From NCBI RefSeq assembly GCF_041052385.1, contig NZ_CP163439.1, positions 4,329,001 through 4,393,000 on the forward strand: a DNA stretch of 64,000 bases. Direction: 5' to 3'. A program made the translations under genes and the position numbers. Below the pieces are notes generated by a model. It was not told the origin of the DNA. It saw nothing but the letters and a program-made list of their open reading frames with translations, and did not search any database. This DNA is from Streptomyces sp. R28 (GTDB lineage Bacteria; Actinomycetota; Actinomycetes; Streptomycetales; Streptomycetaceae). Position 1 is the first letter of the stretch, and every line of letters starts with the position of its first letter. This document shows, in pieces, positions 28,097 to 36,746 of this stretch.

Positions 28097-28125
28097 GAGA
28101 AGAGCTACGACAGACTGCGGCAGCC

Positions 28126-29283
28126 CTACGGCAGGTTGCGCGCCATCACGATGCGCTGGACCTGGTTCGTGCCCTCGTAGATCTGCGTGATCTTGGCGTC
28201 GCGCATCATGCGCTCCACCGGGTAGTCACGGGTGTAGCCGTAGCCGCCGAGGAGCTGGACGGCGTCGGTGGTGACCTCCATCGCCACGTCGGACGCGAAG
28301 CACTTGGCGGCGGCGCCCAGATAGGTGAGGTCGGCGTCGCCGCGCTCGGAGGCGGCGGCGGCCTGGTAGGTCAGGGCGCGGGCGGCCGAGATCTTCATGG
28401 CCATGTCGGCGAGCATGAACTGGATGCCCTGGAAGTCGGCGATCGGCTTGCCGAACTGCTTGCGCTCCTGGACGTAGCCCTTGGCGTAGTCGAGGGCGCC
28501 CTGCGCGATGCCCAGCGCCTGCGCGGCGATCGTGATGCGGGTGTGGTCCAGCGTCTTCATCGCCGTGGCGAAGCCGGTGCCCTCCTCGCCGATCATGCGG
28601 TCCGCCGGGATGCGAACGTTGTCCAGGTAGACCTCGCGGGTCGGGGAGCCCTTGATGCCGAGCTTCTTCTCGGGGGCGCCGAAGGAGACGCCCTCGTCCG
28701 ACTTCTCCACGACGAAGGCCGATATGCCCTTCGAGCGCTTGGAGGGGTCGGTGACCGCCATCACCGTGTAGTACTCGGAGACACCGGCGTTGGTGATCCA
28801 GCGCTTCACGCCGTTCAGGACGTAGTGGTCGCCGTCGCGGACCGCCTTCGTCTTCATGCCGGCGGCGTCGGAGCCCGCGTCCGGCTCGGAGAGGCAGTAC
28901 GAGAACATGCCGTCGCCCTTGGCGAGCGGGGTCATGTACCGCTTCTTGATGTCCTCGGAGCCGGAGAGGATCACCGGGAGCGAGCCCAGCTTGTTCACCG
29001 CGGGGATGAGGGAGGAGGACGCGCATACGCGGGCCACCTCCTCGATCACGATCACCGTGGCGAGGGCGTCCGCGCCCGCGCCGCCGTACTCCTCGGGTAC
29101 GTGCACCGCGTGCAGGTCAGCCGCGACCAGCGCGTCCAGCGCCTCCTGCGGGAAGCGGGCGTCCTCATCCACCGCGGCAGCGTGCGGCGCGATCTTCGCC
29201 TCGGCCAGCGAGCGGATCGCGTCGCGGAGCATGTCGTGCTCCTCGGACGGGCGGTACAGGTCGAAGTCAGCCGATCCGGCCAA
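28126..29283 (-). CDS. Acyl-CoA dehydrogenase
   Basis: A 385-residue flavoprotein that introduces the alpha-beta double bond in acyl-CoA during fatty acid or branched-chain degradation. The signatures YCLSEPDAGSDAAG (substrate and FAD binding), QLLGGYGYTRDYPVERMMRD and IYEGTNQVQR (catalytic Glu) are intact. Start is TTG at 29283 with a weak ribosome binding site. A palindromic TetR-type operator lies 72 bases upstream, so the gene is probably repressed until acyl-CoA accumulates. Confidence 0.93.
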   Translation of the reverse strand: MAGSADFDLYRPSEEHDMLRDAIRSLAEAKIAPHAAAVDEDARFPQEALDALVAADLHAVHVPEEYGGAGADALATVIVIEEVARVCASSSLIPAVNKLGSLPVILSGSEDIKKRYMTPLAKGDGMFSYCLSEPDAGSDAAGMKTKAVRDGDHYVLNGVKRWITNAGVSEYYTVMAVTDPSKRSKGISAFVVEKSDEGVSFGAPEKKLGIKGSPTREVYLDNVRIPADRMIGEEGTGFATAMKTLDHTRITIAAQALGIAQGALDYAKGYVQERKQFGKPIADFQGIQFMLADMAMKISAARALTYQAAAASERGDADLTYLGAAAKCFASDVAMEVTTDAVQLLGGYGYTRDYPVERMMRDAKITQIYEGTNQVQRIVMARNLP

Positions 29284-29354
29284 GGTCTCTCACGCTCCAA
29301 GGACGCTGTGTGGTCTAGCGGACGCTGTGTGGTCTAAGCGCGGCGCTCATGCTA

Positions 29355-29370
29355 ATTACCGTTAAGTAAC
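29355..29370 (-). promoter_or_regulatory. TetR-type operator upstream of acyl-CoA dehydrogenase
   Basis: Read on the minus strand the site is GTTACTTAACGGTAAT, fitting TTACTnnnnGGTAA. Similar palindromes are bound by actinobacterial TetR regulators of fatty acid degradation. It lies in an AT-rich island of this GC-rich window, 72 bases before the start codon. The regulator is not in the window. Confidence 0.55.
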
Positions 29371-29501
29371 TCAAATTTTAGGGGGCGGCTCACGGGAGTG
29401 ATACGTGAGCTTGGTGACAGCTGGGAAGTTGCCCGTAGAACGGCCCGACTATGCTCGGGCCCGCATCACCGCCGGACCCCCGCAGACCTCTGGAGTACCC
29501 C

Positions 29502-30845
29502 ATGGCCCTCAAGATCACCGTGATCGGCACCGGTTATCTCGGCGCGACCCACGCCGCGGCCATGGCCGAGCTCGGCTTCGAGGTGCTGGGGCTCGATGTC
29601 GTGCCGGAGAAGATCGAGATGCTGCGGCGCGGTGAGGTCCCGATGTACGAGCCGGGACTGGAGGAGCTGCTGCGCAAGCACGTGGCCGGCATCGAGGGGT
29701 CGACCGGGCGGCTGCGGTTCACCATGGACTGGGCCGAGGTCGGGGCGTTCGGCGATGTGCACTTCGTGTGCGTGAACACGCCTCAGCGGCACGGCGAGTA
29801 CGCCTGTGACATGTCGTACGTCGACCGCGCCTTCGAGTCTCTCGCCCCGCACCTGACCGGCCCCGCCCTCGTCGTCGGCAAGTCCACCGTCCCCGTCGGT
29901 TCCGCCGACCGCCTCGCCGCCTACCTCGCCGCGCACGCACCGGCCGGCGAGGACGCCGAGCTGGCCTGGAACCCGGAGTTCCTGCGTGAGGGCTTCGCCG
30001 TGGACGACACCCTGCACCCGGACCGGATCGTGGTCGGCGTGCGCAGCGAGCGGGCCGAGAAGCTGCTGCGCGAGGTGTACGCCACGCCGATCGCCGCCGG
30101 CTCCCCCTTCGTCGTCACCGACTTCCCCACCGCCGAGCTGGTGAAGACCTCCGCCAACTCCTTCCTCGCCACCAAGATCTCCTTCATCAACGCGATGGCG
30201 GAGGTGTGCGAGGCCGCCGGCGGCGATGTCGCCAAGCTCGCGGAGGCCATCGGCTACGACGACCGGATCGGCAGGAAGTTCCTGCGGGCCGGGATCGGCT
30301 TCGGCGGCGGCTGCCTGCCCAAGGACATCCGCGCCTTCATGGCCCGGGCCGGTGAGCTGGGCGCCGACCAGGCGCTGACCTTCCTGCGCGAGATCGACTC
30401 GATCAACATGCGCCAGCGCGGCCAGATGGTGGAGCTCGCCCGGCAGGCGCTGGGCGGCGGGTCCTTCCTCGGCAAGCGGGTCGCCGTGCTCGGCGCCACC
30501 TTCAAGCCCGACTCGGACGACGTCCGGGACTCGCCCGCGCTGAACGTCGCCGGGCAGATCCACCTCCAGGGCGGCCAGGTCACGGTGTACGACCCCAAGG
30601 GCATGGACAACGCCCGCCGCCTCTTCCCGACCCTCGGCTACGCCGACAGCGCGATCGATGCCGTACGGGGCGCCGACGTCGTACTGCATCTGACGGAATG
30701 GCGGGAATTCCGCGAGCTGGATCCGGCGGCACTCGGCGAGGCCGCGACGGCTCGGGTCATTCTGGACGGGCGCAATGCCCTGGACCCGGAGTTGTGGCGG
30801 AAGGCCGGCTGGACTTATCGGGCGATGGGGCGGCCGACGGCCTGA
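29502..30845 (+). CDS. ugd: UDP-glucose/GDP-mannose dehydrogenase family protein
   Basis: A 447-residue enzyme that oxidises a nucleotide sugar, probably UDP-glucose, to the uronic acid with two NAD+. The Rossmann start is KITVIGTGYLGATHA, the catalytic Cys lies in GFGGGCLPKD near residue 270, and the C-terminal domain has VLGATFKPDSDDVRDSP. It supplies an acidic sugar for surface polymers. ATG at 29502 begins MALKITVIG. Monocistronic; substrate specificity is inferred. Confidence 0.9.
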   Translation: MALKITVIGTGYLGATHAAAMAELGFEVLGLDVVPEKIEMLRRGEVPMYEPGLEELLRKHVAGIEGSTGRLRFTMDWAEVGAFGDVHFVCVNTPQRHGEYACDMSYVDRAFESLAPHLTGPALVVGKSTVPVGSADRLAAYLAAHAPAGEDAELAWNPEFLREGFAVDDTLHPDRIVVGVRSERAEKLLREVYATPIAAGSPFVVTDFPTAELVKTSANSFLATKISFINAMAEVCEAAGGDVAKLAEAIGYDDRIGRKFLRAGIGFGGGCLPKDIRAFMARAGELGADQALTFLREIDSINMRQRGQMVELARQALGGGSFLGKRVAVLGATFKPDSDDVRDSPALNVAGQIHLQGGQVTVYDPKGMDNARRLFPTLGYADSAIDAVRGADVVLHLTEWREFRELDPAALGEAATARVILDGRNALDPELWRKAGWTYRAMGRPTA

Positions 30846-31250
30846 GAAAAGGCGGGCCGTTCGCGCGGGTCGTTCAGGCAAAGGACGCGGCCGTTCGAGC
30901 AAAAGGGGTCGTGCCCGCACCGCCCTCCCTACCGGGGGGGGGCGGGCCCGCGGGCGCCCGCCGCCGGCCCATGGCGAGCCCACACAACGGCATATGCCGT
31001 TCTCCTTGAAATCCCCACCCGGCTTCGAATTCTATTCGAGTAGCGTGAGGGAAAAGAAATGCTCGCACGCGAATTCTTCACAGTCGCATTGCGCGGAATA
31101 GCGGCGGTCTCACCCGGTCTCACAGTGAGGGTCCCCTCGAAAGAGAGGGGCCGCAACGGCGGTTTAACTGACGCGTAGCCGCACGGAATTCGCGCGCCAC
31201 TCCACTGGTCGTCGTTCGCTGGTTTTGAACAGACCATGCCAGGAGTGACC
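30846..31250. other. Gene-free stretch before the copper cluster
   Basis: About 400 bases of locally lower GC. It holds a small hairpin near 31133-31151 (CCCCTC, GAAA loop, GAGGGG) and, just before 31251, TTTTGAAC and AGGAG elements that may be promoter and ribosome binding site for the copper operon. I see no CsoR-like palindrome and no gene. Confidence 0.4.
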
Positions 31251-31889
31251 ATGCCCCTGTTCCGCCGGGCCCTGTGGCCGCACGACCACCGCGACGAACT
31301 GGTCGCGGGAGCGCTCGTCGGCGCCGTGGTGGTCGTACTCGGATACGCGTCGGGCATCGGCGCCCCCGCCGCCTCCTCCGACGCGACCGCAGCCCCGCCG
31401 CCCGCGGCCACCTCACCGTCGTCCCCGGAAGGTGCGGCCCCGCCGGAGAACCCGGGCGACGCGGCAGAGGGCTCGGCGGGAGGCGCGCCTGCCCCCGGGG
31501 CGATGCCCGGCACCGGCGTCTACTACCCCGGCGGCACCGGCGAGGACCACACCGGCCACCTGGGCGGCGGCACCGGCGGAGCGGGTCACTCCGGCCATGG
31601 CGCCTCCCCGGCCCCCTCCGACTCCGCACCCCCGTCCTCCCCCTCCCCCTCAGCCCCCGGGACCACCCCGCCCGGCGGCGACGACGCCACCTGCGAGGAC
31701 GGCGAGGTCCGGCTCGCCCGGCCGCTCCTCACCGGCCTCACCCAGCCCGTCTTCGGCCTCCTCGATCCGGCGGCGAGCGGCGCGCAGGAGTCGGCGGCAC
31801 CCGAGCCGCGGCCCTCCCCCTGCATCGGGCTCGCCCCGCTGCCCTCCCTCCTCGGCGGCATCAGCCCGACGCCGGAGGCGACGCCATGA
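31251..31889 (+). CDS. Hypothetical membrane-anchored His/Pro-rich protein
   Basis: A 212-residue protein with one N-terminal membrane helix (LVAGALVGAVVVVLGYASGIG), then a low-complexity Ala/Pro/Gly/Ser exported region with GHLGGGTGGAGHSGHGAS, which could bind metal. Two Cys near the C-terminus may pair. AGGAG five bases before 31251 decides the start over ATG 31236. Its stop overlaps the CopC-CopD start by four bases, so it belongs to the copper operon. Function unknown; a periplasmic-side copper-binding role is a guess. Confidence 0.6.
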   Translation: MPLFRRALWPHDHRDELVAGALVGAVVVVLGYASGIGAPAASSDATAAPPPAATSPSSPEGAAPPENPGDAAEGSAGGAPAPGAMPGTGVYYPGGTGEDHTGHLGGGTGGAGHSGHGASPAPSDSAPPSSPSPSAPGTTPPGGDDATCEDGEVRLARPLLTGLTQPVFGLLDPAASGAQESAAPEPRPSPCIGLAPLPSLLGGISPTPEATP

Positions 31890-33202
31890 CCCTGCGCCGC
31901 GCCCTCGCCCTCCTCGTCCTCACGCCGCTCCTCTACGTCCTGCCGGGCACCGCCCAGGCCCTCGCCCACACCGAGCTGGTCACCTCAAGCCCCGCCGACG
32001 GCGCCGAGCTGAAGCAGGCCCCCGACCACCTCACGCTCACCTTCGACGAGCCCGTCGAGCCGGCCGGGGTGCGCGTCATGACCGTGGACGGCGACCGGCT
32101 CCCGGTGTCCCTCGTGCCGGGGCACAAGGGCAGGGTCGTACGGGCCGCCCTCGGGCACCCGGCGGACGGCTCCTTCGCCGTCGTCTGGTCGGTCGTCGAC
32201 GAGGAGGACGGGCACGCCTCCTCCGGCCGGCTCGACTTCGGCACCGCGGCACCCGCCGCACAGGACCGCGGCGACGAGGCCGCGACCGCACCGTCCCCCC
32301 TGGTGCGCAAGGGCCTCGTCGCCGCCCGCTGGGCCGGCTATCTCTCCCTGGCGCTGTTCATCGGGGGCCTCGCCTTCGTCACGCTGCTGTGGCCGCGCGG
32401 CGCGCACGAGCCTCGGGCCCGGGCGCTGCTGGGGCTGGCCTGGACGTGCGGCCTGCTGGCGTCGGTCGCGGCGATCGGGCTCCAGGGCGCGTACACCGCC
32501 TTCGGCGACCTGCGGGACGCCTTGCGCGGCGAGACGTACGCGGACGTCCTGACCACCGAGCCCGGCATCGTGCTCGCCGCCCGGGTGCTGCTGTGGGTGC
32601 TCGCGGCCGTGGTGCTGAGCGCGCTGCTCCAGGGCGGGCCACGCACCTCCCGCTCCCCCGGCTGGCGGGTCGGCGCACTGGCCGTCTGTCTCGGGCTGCT
32701 GCGGGCGACCGGCATGGCGGGCCACAACTCCGAGGGCGGTGAGCCCACCTGGGGCGCGATCGCCGACCTCGTGCACCTGCTCGGCGTCTCGCTGTGGATC
32801 GGCGGGCTGGTCATGCTCGCTCTGGCGGTGCTGCCGCGGCGGAGGCCCGGCGAGCTGGCCGCGGTGGTGCCGGGCTACTCACGGCTGGCGGCCATCAGTG
32901 TGGCGGGCATCGTGGCCGCCGGGCTGGTGCTGGCGTGGCAGGTCGTGGGGTCGTACGACGCCCTGCTGCACACCTCCTACGGGCACCTGCTGCTGGCGAA
33001 GACAGCCGTGCTCGGGGTCGTCCTGCTGGTCGCCCTCGCCAGCCGCCAGTGGGTGCGTACCCGCCTCGATCTCGCCGTGCTGCTGCGCGGCGACGCCGCC
33101 ACCGTGCGGCCCTTCGGTTACTCGGTCGCGGCCGAGACGGGGCTGGTCCTCGTCGTGCTCGCCGTGACGAGTCTGCTGGTCACGGCCAACCCTGGCCAGT
33201 GA
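31886..33202 (+). CDS. Copper resistance protein, CopC-CopD fusion
   Basis: A 438-residue protein. A signal peptide ends at ALA, and the mature protein would start with His (HTELVTSSPADGAEL), the N-terminal Cu ligand of CopC domains. The CopC beta-sandwich spans about residues 28-125. Seven or eight membrane helices follow as the CopD domain, with LHLLGVSLWIGGL and LHTSYGHLLLAKT carrying membrane His residues. It probably binds copper outside and moves it across the membrane. Overlaps the upstream gene (ATGA); the cupredoxin gene follows 27 bases later. Confidence 0.9.
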   Translation: MTLRRALALLVLTPLLYVLPGTAQALAHTELVTSSPADGAELKQAPDHLTLTFDEPVEPAGVRVMTVDGDRLPVSLVPGHKGRVVRAALGHPADGSFAVVWSVVDEEDGHASSGRLDFGTAAPAAQDRGDEAATAPSPLVRKGLVAARWAGYLSLALFIGGLAFVTLLWPRGAHEPRARALLGLAWTCGLLASVAAIGLQGAYTAFGDLRDALRGETYADVLTTEPGIVLAARVLLWVLAAVVLSALLQGGPRTSRSPGWRVGALAVCLGLLRATGMAGHNSEGGEPTWGAIADLVHLLGVSLWIGGLVMLALAVLPRRRPGELAAVVPGYSRLAAISVAGIVAAGLVLAWQVVGSYDALLHTSYGHLLLAKTAVLGVVLLVALASRQWVRTRLDLAVLLRGDAATVRPFGYSVAAETGLVLVVLAVTSLLVTANPGQ

Positions 33203-33229
33203 ACTCCCATGAAAATCAAAGGAGTTGCG

Positions 33230-34315
33230 TTGAAACGAAGCAATGAGAGCGACGCGGCAGCGGGCCGCCGCCCGCCCGCGGGCAACCGGGGGCTGCTGGT
33301 GGCCGGAGTCGGCGCGGCGCTGGCCGCGGTGCTCAGCCTGGGGCTGCTCCAGGCCGCCTCGAGCACCTCGGCCTCCGGGGCGGCCTCCACGACGGACGCG
33401 GGCGCGGCTCAGGCGCCCGCTGCCGCCGCGGCCCAGGTACAGCCGGCGGCCGACGCGGCGCCGGACCACCAGGTCGACATCATGAACAACAAGTTCGGCG
33501 ACGGAAAGCAGCTCGTCGTCGAGGTCGGCGACACGGTCCGCTGGACCAACCACGACAGCGTGCCGCACACGGTCACCACGACCAAGGGCCCGAAGAAGTT
33601 CGACTCGGGCACGTTGGAGCAGGGCGACTCGTGGTCGTACACCTTCACCACGGCCGGGACGTACGACTACTACTGCGCGGTGCACCCGGACATGGTGGCG
33701 TCCGTGAAGGTCGTAGCCGCCGACGACGGCGGCTCGTCAGGCGGCTCGTCAGGCGGCTCGTCAGGCGGCTCGTCCGGTGGTTCCTCGGGCGGGTCGAGCG
33801 GCGGCTCCTCCGGTGGGTCCGGCTCCGGTGGCGGCACGGGCGGCACGTCGGGCGGTACGTCGGGCGGTACGTCGGGCGGTACGTCCGGTGGCGGCACAGG
33901 CGGCACGTCCGGTGGTGGCTCCGGCGGTACGACCGGTGGTGGCTCCGGTGGCGGCGACGAGCAGTGCGCCAGCGTCCAGGACGTGCTGCTGCCGATCCTC
34001 CAGCATCTCAACGCGGCGCACCTGGAGCGGTCCCCGGCCCAGCAGGTGCAGGACGCGCTGGCGCTGGACTCGTACGTCAAGACGCACACGGTGTGGATCG
34101 AGAGCATCCTGACGCCCGCCACCGAGGGCGGCGGCACGATCCTCGACGACACTCTCAGCGTGCTGCTGAACCACATCAACAAGGCGCACCTGGAGGAGTC
34201 GCCCGGGCAGCAGGTCGCCGATCTGCTGAACGTCGACAGCTACGTGCAGATGCACACGGTCTGGGCCGAGCACCTGCTCACGCCCACCGAGGACTTCCTC
34301 ACCAACAGCTGCTGA
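33230..34315 (+). CDS. Cupredoxin with Gly-Ser linker and two C-terminal ~50-residue repeats
   Basis: A 361-residue exported protein. A signal/anchor helix is followed by a plastocyanin-like domain (about 75-165) with type 1 copper ligands in SVPHTVTT and YYCAVHPDM. A long GGSSGGSS / GGTSGGTS linker leads to two similar helical repeats sharing AHLExSPxQQV and DSYVxxHTVWxExxLTP. I do not recognise the repeats as a named domain. TTG at 33230 has AAAGGAG at 33218-33224; ATG at 33209 has none. Likely an extracytoplasmic electron or copper carrier in the cluster. Confidence 0.82.
   Translation: MKRSNESDAAAGRRPPAGNRGLLVAGVGAALAAVLSLGLLQAASSTSASGAASTTDAGAAQAPAAAAAQVQPAADAAPDHQVDIMNNKFGDGKQLVVEVGDTVRWTNHDSVPHTVTTTKGPKKFDSGTLEQGDSWSYTFTTAGTYDYYCAVHPDMVASVKVVAADDGGSSGGSSGGSSGGSSGGSSGGSSGGSSGGSGSGGGTGGTSGGTSGGTSGGTSGGGTGGTSGGGSGGTTGGGSGGGDEQCASVQDVLLPILQHLNAAHLERSPAQQVQDALALDSYVKTHTVWIESILTPATEGGGTILDDTLSVLLNHINKAHLEESPGQQVADLLNVDSYVQMHTVWAEHLLTPTEDFLTNSC
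33728..33956 (+). repeat. 12-bp in-frame tandem repeats encoding a Gly/Ser/Thr linker
   Basis: GGCGGCTCGTCA-type units repeat about four times, then GGCGGTACGTCG-type units about four times, with mixed Gly/Ser units around them. The period is a multiple of three, so the linker length can change without breaking the cupredoxin reading frame. Confidence 0.8.
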
Positions 34316-34337
34316 CACCGCCCGCGCGGAAGACGGA

Positions 34338-34374
34338 CGCCGGTCCGGCCGAGGCTCAGTCGGCCGGACCGGCG
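34338..34374 (+). terminator. Terminator after the first cupredoxin gene
   Basis: CGCCGGTCCGGCCGA (34338-34352), loop GGCTCAG, TCGGCCGGACCGGCG (34360-34374): a perfect 15-base-pair stem that separates the copper operon from the downstream YceI-cupredoxin pair. Confidence 0.8.
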
Positions 34375-34432
34375 CTCCCCCATTGTCCCCGTCACCGCCG
34401 CCCTTCCGGAACCGCTTTCCAAGGAGACCGGG

Positions 34433-34942
34433 ATGACAACCGTCACCCTGCCCGTCGACCCGACCCCGCCCGAGGCTCCCGCCTCACCCCCCTGGCTGCC
34501 CCTGCCCGGCCGGTACGCCGTGGCCCCCGGCCGCTCGCTGGTCGAACTCACCGCTCTGTGCGGCCCGTTGCCGCTCCGGCGCCGCCGCCTCACCCTCGCG
34601 GCGGCCTCGCTCACCGTCCCGGAGACCGACGAACACCCCACCTTCCGCTTCGAGTTCGACGGCCCCCATCTCACTGGCGTTCTCACCCTCGCCCCCGCCC
34701 ACGCCCACGAGGGCACCGGCACCGTCCAGCTCACCGGCGACCTCGGTATCGACGGCACCGACTTCCCCGCGCTGCTGCGGCTGCGGGTCGTCGAGCGGTC
34801 CGACGACCTGCTGCTCGTCGTGGGCACCGCCCGGCTGTCGTACCGGCTGCTGCGCCGCGCCACCGGCTTCCGGTTCGGCCGGTTCGGCCGGCTGCGGCCC
34901 ACTACGCGGCTGCGGCTGCTGGTCGCCGGGGAGTTCGCGTGA
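34433..34942 (+). CDS. YceI-like family protein
   Basis: A 169-residue protein with the repeated beta-strand pattern of the YceI/polyisoprenoid-binding lipocalin-like fold (GRYAVAPGRSLVELTA, LTGDLGIDGTDFPALLRLRV). No signal peptide is visible. It overlaps the following cupredoxin gene by four bases (GTGA), so the products are probably used together. Ligand unknown. Confidence 0.7.
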   Translation: MTTVTLPVDPTPPEAPASPPWLPLPGRYAVAPGRSLVELTALCGPLPLRRRRLTLAAASLTVPETDEHPTFRFEFDGPHLTGVLTLAPAHAHEGTGTVQLTGDLGIDGTDFPALLRLRVVERSDDLLLVVGTARLSYRLLRRATGFRFGRFGRLRPTTRLRLLVAGEFA

Positions 34943-35655
34943 GGGCGGCACGGCGAGCGGTCCCGGGGACCGTCCGCGCTCTGGCTGCCCTGGCCGTCCT
35001 GGTCGGCCTGGTCGGCCTGCTGCTCGTGCTGCCGGTCGGCCGGGCGTCGGCGGCGACGTACCGGGTCGCCATGAGCGGATACGCCTTCAGTCCCGCGACC
35101 CTGACCGTCACCGCCGGCTCCACGGTCACCTGGACCAACCAGGACACCGCCCCGCACGACGTGAAGACCACGTCGGCCCCGGCCGCCTTCCACTCCCCCA
35201 TGCTGAACAAGGGCGGAAGCTGGAGCTTCACCTTCACCACGCCGGGGACGTACGCCTACTACTGCACCGTCCACCCGAACATGACCGCCCGGATCGTGGT
35301 CCGGGCGGCGGCGACGTCGGCACCGGCGCCCGCGCCGACGCATGACCACTCGGGGACGGGACACCAGTCGTCCGGCCACCACTCGACCGTACCGAGCCGG
35401 ACAGCGGCGACACGCTCACCGACCCCCTCGCCCGCCCGGTCCGCACCGTCCCCGTCGCACCAGGCCGCCGCACAGTCGCCGTCACCCACGCCGACGGCCA
35501 CCCCGTCCCCAGCACCGCAGACCCAGATCACCGCCTCGCCAACCCGCCCACTGGACCCCTTGCTGGTCCTGACCGGGATGGTCGCAGGGGTCGCGGTCCT
35601 GTGCCTCCTGCTGGTGGGCTCAAGGGCGTCCCGGCCCCGCGAAGAGGAGACCTGA
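34939..35655 (+). CDS. Membrane-anchored cupredoxin (plastocyanin-like)
   Basis: A 238-residue protein. Signal peptide (LAALAVLVGLVGLLLVLPVG), plastocyanin-type domain with type 1 copper ligands in TAPHDVKTT and YYCTVHPNM, then a Ser/Pro/His-rich stalk (HDHSGTGHQSSGHH) and a C-terminal membrane helix with RxxR tail. GTG at 34939 overlaps the YceI stop. It is a paralogue of the cupredoxin at 33230 and probably a surface-tethered copper or electron carrier. Confidence 0.87.
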   Translation: MRAARRAVPGTVRALAALAVLVGLVGLLLVLPVGRASAATYRVAMSGYAFSPATLTVTAGSTVTWTNQDTAPHDVKTTSAPAAFHSPMLNKGGSWSFTFTTPGTYAYYCTVHPNMTARIVVRAAATSAPAPAPTHDHSGTGHQSSGHHSTVPSRTAATRSPTPSPARSAPSPSHQAAAQSPSPTPTATPSPAPQTQITASPTRPLDPLLVLTGMVAGVAVLCLLLVGSRASRPREEET

Positions 35656-35742
35656 CGGCAACGCCCCTGAAAGGCGCGCGGGGCCGTATCCATATGCGGC
35701 TCCGCAGCCGCAGGACGACATGCCCCGGCACCCCGGTGGGCG

Positions 35743-36243
35743 TCACTTCGCCCGGTACCGCCGCATCTTCGCCCGCGCCCCGCACACCTGCATCGAGCAC
35801 CAGCGACCACGGCCCGCCGGGCTGCGGTCGTAGTACGCCCAGTGGCAGTCGACGGCCTCGCAGGCCTTCAGCCGGTTCCACGTGCCCTCGACGAGGGCCT
35901 GGGCGATGGCCGCCGCCACCCGGGAGAGCAGCGGGCCCTCGACGGCGGGGGCGAGGCCGGCCGAGCCGTCGGCCGGGTCGACCGTGACGAGCAGCGGGCC
36001 GGCCGTCAGCACCTCCCCCAACGGCGTCGCGACCCGGTGCGGAGGATGCCCCGCATGCGCGAGAAGGGCCACCCGCAGCGACTCCCGCAGCTCCCGCGCC
36101 CCCGGCACGTCTTCCTCGGCCAGCCCGAAGCGCGCCCGGCCCTGCGCCGTGTCCAGCGAGTCGGCGCCCGACTCGATGTCCAGCGTGTTGACCAGGGACT
36201 CGACCAGCTCCAGGCCCCCGGGCGCGGGCGATCTCTCACTCAT
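35743..36243 (-). CDS. CGNR zinc finger protein (putative transcription regulator)
   Basis: A 166-residue protein with an N-terminal ABATE-type stress domain (LVESLVNTLDIESG) and the C-terminal CGNR zinc finger: C-x4-C in ACEAVDCHWAYYD, then WCSMQVCGARAKMRRYR. Such proteins are thought to be DNA-binding regulators. It is divergent from two VOC genes, and the intergenic region carries a perfect GTAAC/GTTAC palindrome, so it likely controls itself and them. Confidence 0.85.
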   Translation of the reverse strand: MSERSPAPGGLELVESLVNTLDIESGADSLDTAQGRARFGLAEEDVPGARELRESLRVALLAHAGHPPHRVATPLGEVLTAGPLLVTVDPADGSAGLAPAVEGPLLSRVAAAIAQALVEGTWNRLKACEAVDCHWAYYDRSPAGRGRWCSMQVCGARAKMRRYRAK

Positions 36244-36301
36244 GGCTGCACGCTACCTCCCGCTTCCCCTTGCGACGTTACCGCCAATGCTGGAGTATGC
36301 A

Positions 36302-36314
36302 GTAACGGAGTTAC
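36302..36314. promoter_or_regulatory. Candidate operator between CGNR regulator and VOC genes
   Basis: GTAAC-GGA-GTTAC is a perfect inverted repeat. A further GGTAACC lies at 36333-36339, close to the VOC start at 36360. These sites are natural candidates for CGNR binding. Confidence 0.4.
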
Positions 36315-36359
36315 CCTCTGCGGAGCTGTAGAGGTAACCAAGACTTCGAGGAGGAAGTC

Positions 36360-36719
36360 ATGGCCATCGCCGAACTGGGCGTCGTCGTCCTGGACTGTCC
36401 CGACCCCCGTGCCCTCGCCGACTTCTACGCGCGCGTGCTCGGCGGAAGCGTCGAAGGCGAAGGAGACTGGGTGGACCTGAAGGTGCCCGGCGGGCAGTCG
36501 CTGGCGTTCCAGGCCGCCCCCGGGTTCGTACCGCCGCAGTGGCCGGCGTCCGAGCACTCGCAGCAGTTCCATCTGGACCTGACCGTCGCGGACCTGGACG
36601 CGGCCGAGGAAGGCGTACTGGCACTGGGGGCGAAGCCTCTGGACGCCGAGGACCGCGGCCGGACCTTCAGGGTTTACGCGGATCCGGCCGGGCACCCGTT
36701 CTGCCTGTGCGCCTGCTGA
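36360..36719 (+). CDS. VOC family protein 1 (glyoxalase/bleomycin-resistance fold)
   Basis: A 119-residue two-beta-alpha-beta protein. ELGVVVLDCPDPRALADFYA and FRVYADPAGHPFCLC are typical of the family's actinobacterial glyoxalase-like branch. The preceding GAGGAAG is a good ribosome binding site. The substrate is unknown; members include dioxygenases, lyases and binding proteins. It is followed 27 bases later by a close paralogue. Confidence 0.85.
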   Translation: MAIAELGVVVLDCPDPRALADFYARVLGGSVEGEGDWVDLKVPGGQSLAFQAAPGFVPPQWPASEHSQQFHLDLTVADLDAAEEGVLALGAKPLDAEDRGRTFRVYADPAGHPFCLCAC

Positions 36720-36746
36720 TCACGCCCTGACCGCCGGGAGGAAACC

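Noticed and set aside
31040..31130. Possible tRNA or riboswitch in the low-GC stretch before the copper operon
   Set aside because: Stems are short and imperfect, no T-loop or known riboswitch core is present.
34240..35382. 380-codon frame antisense to YceI and the second cupredoxin
   Set aside because: Arg/Ser/Gly-biased shadow; the plus-strand genes have clear domains and coupled starts.
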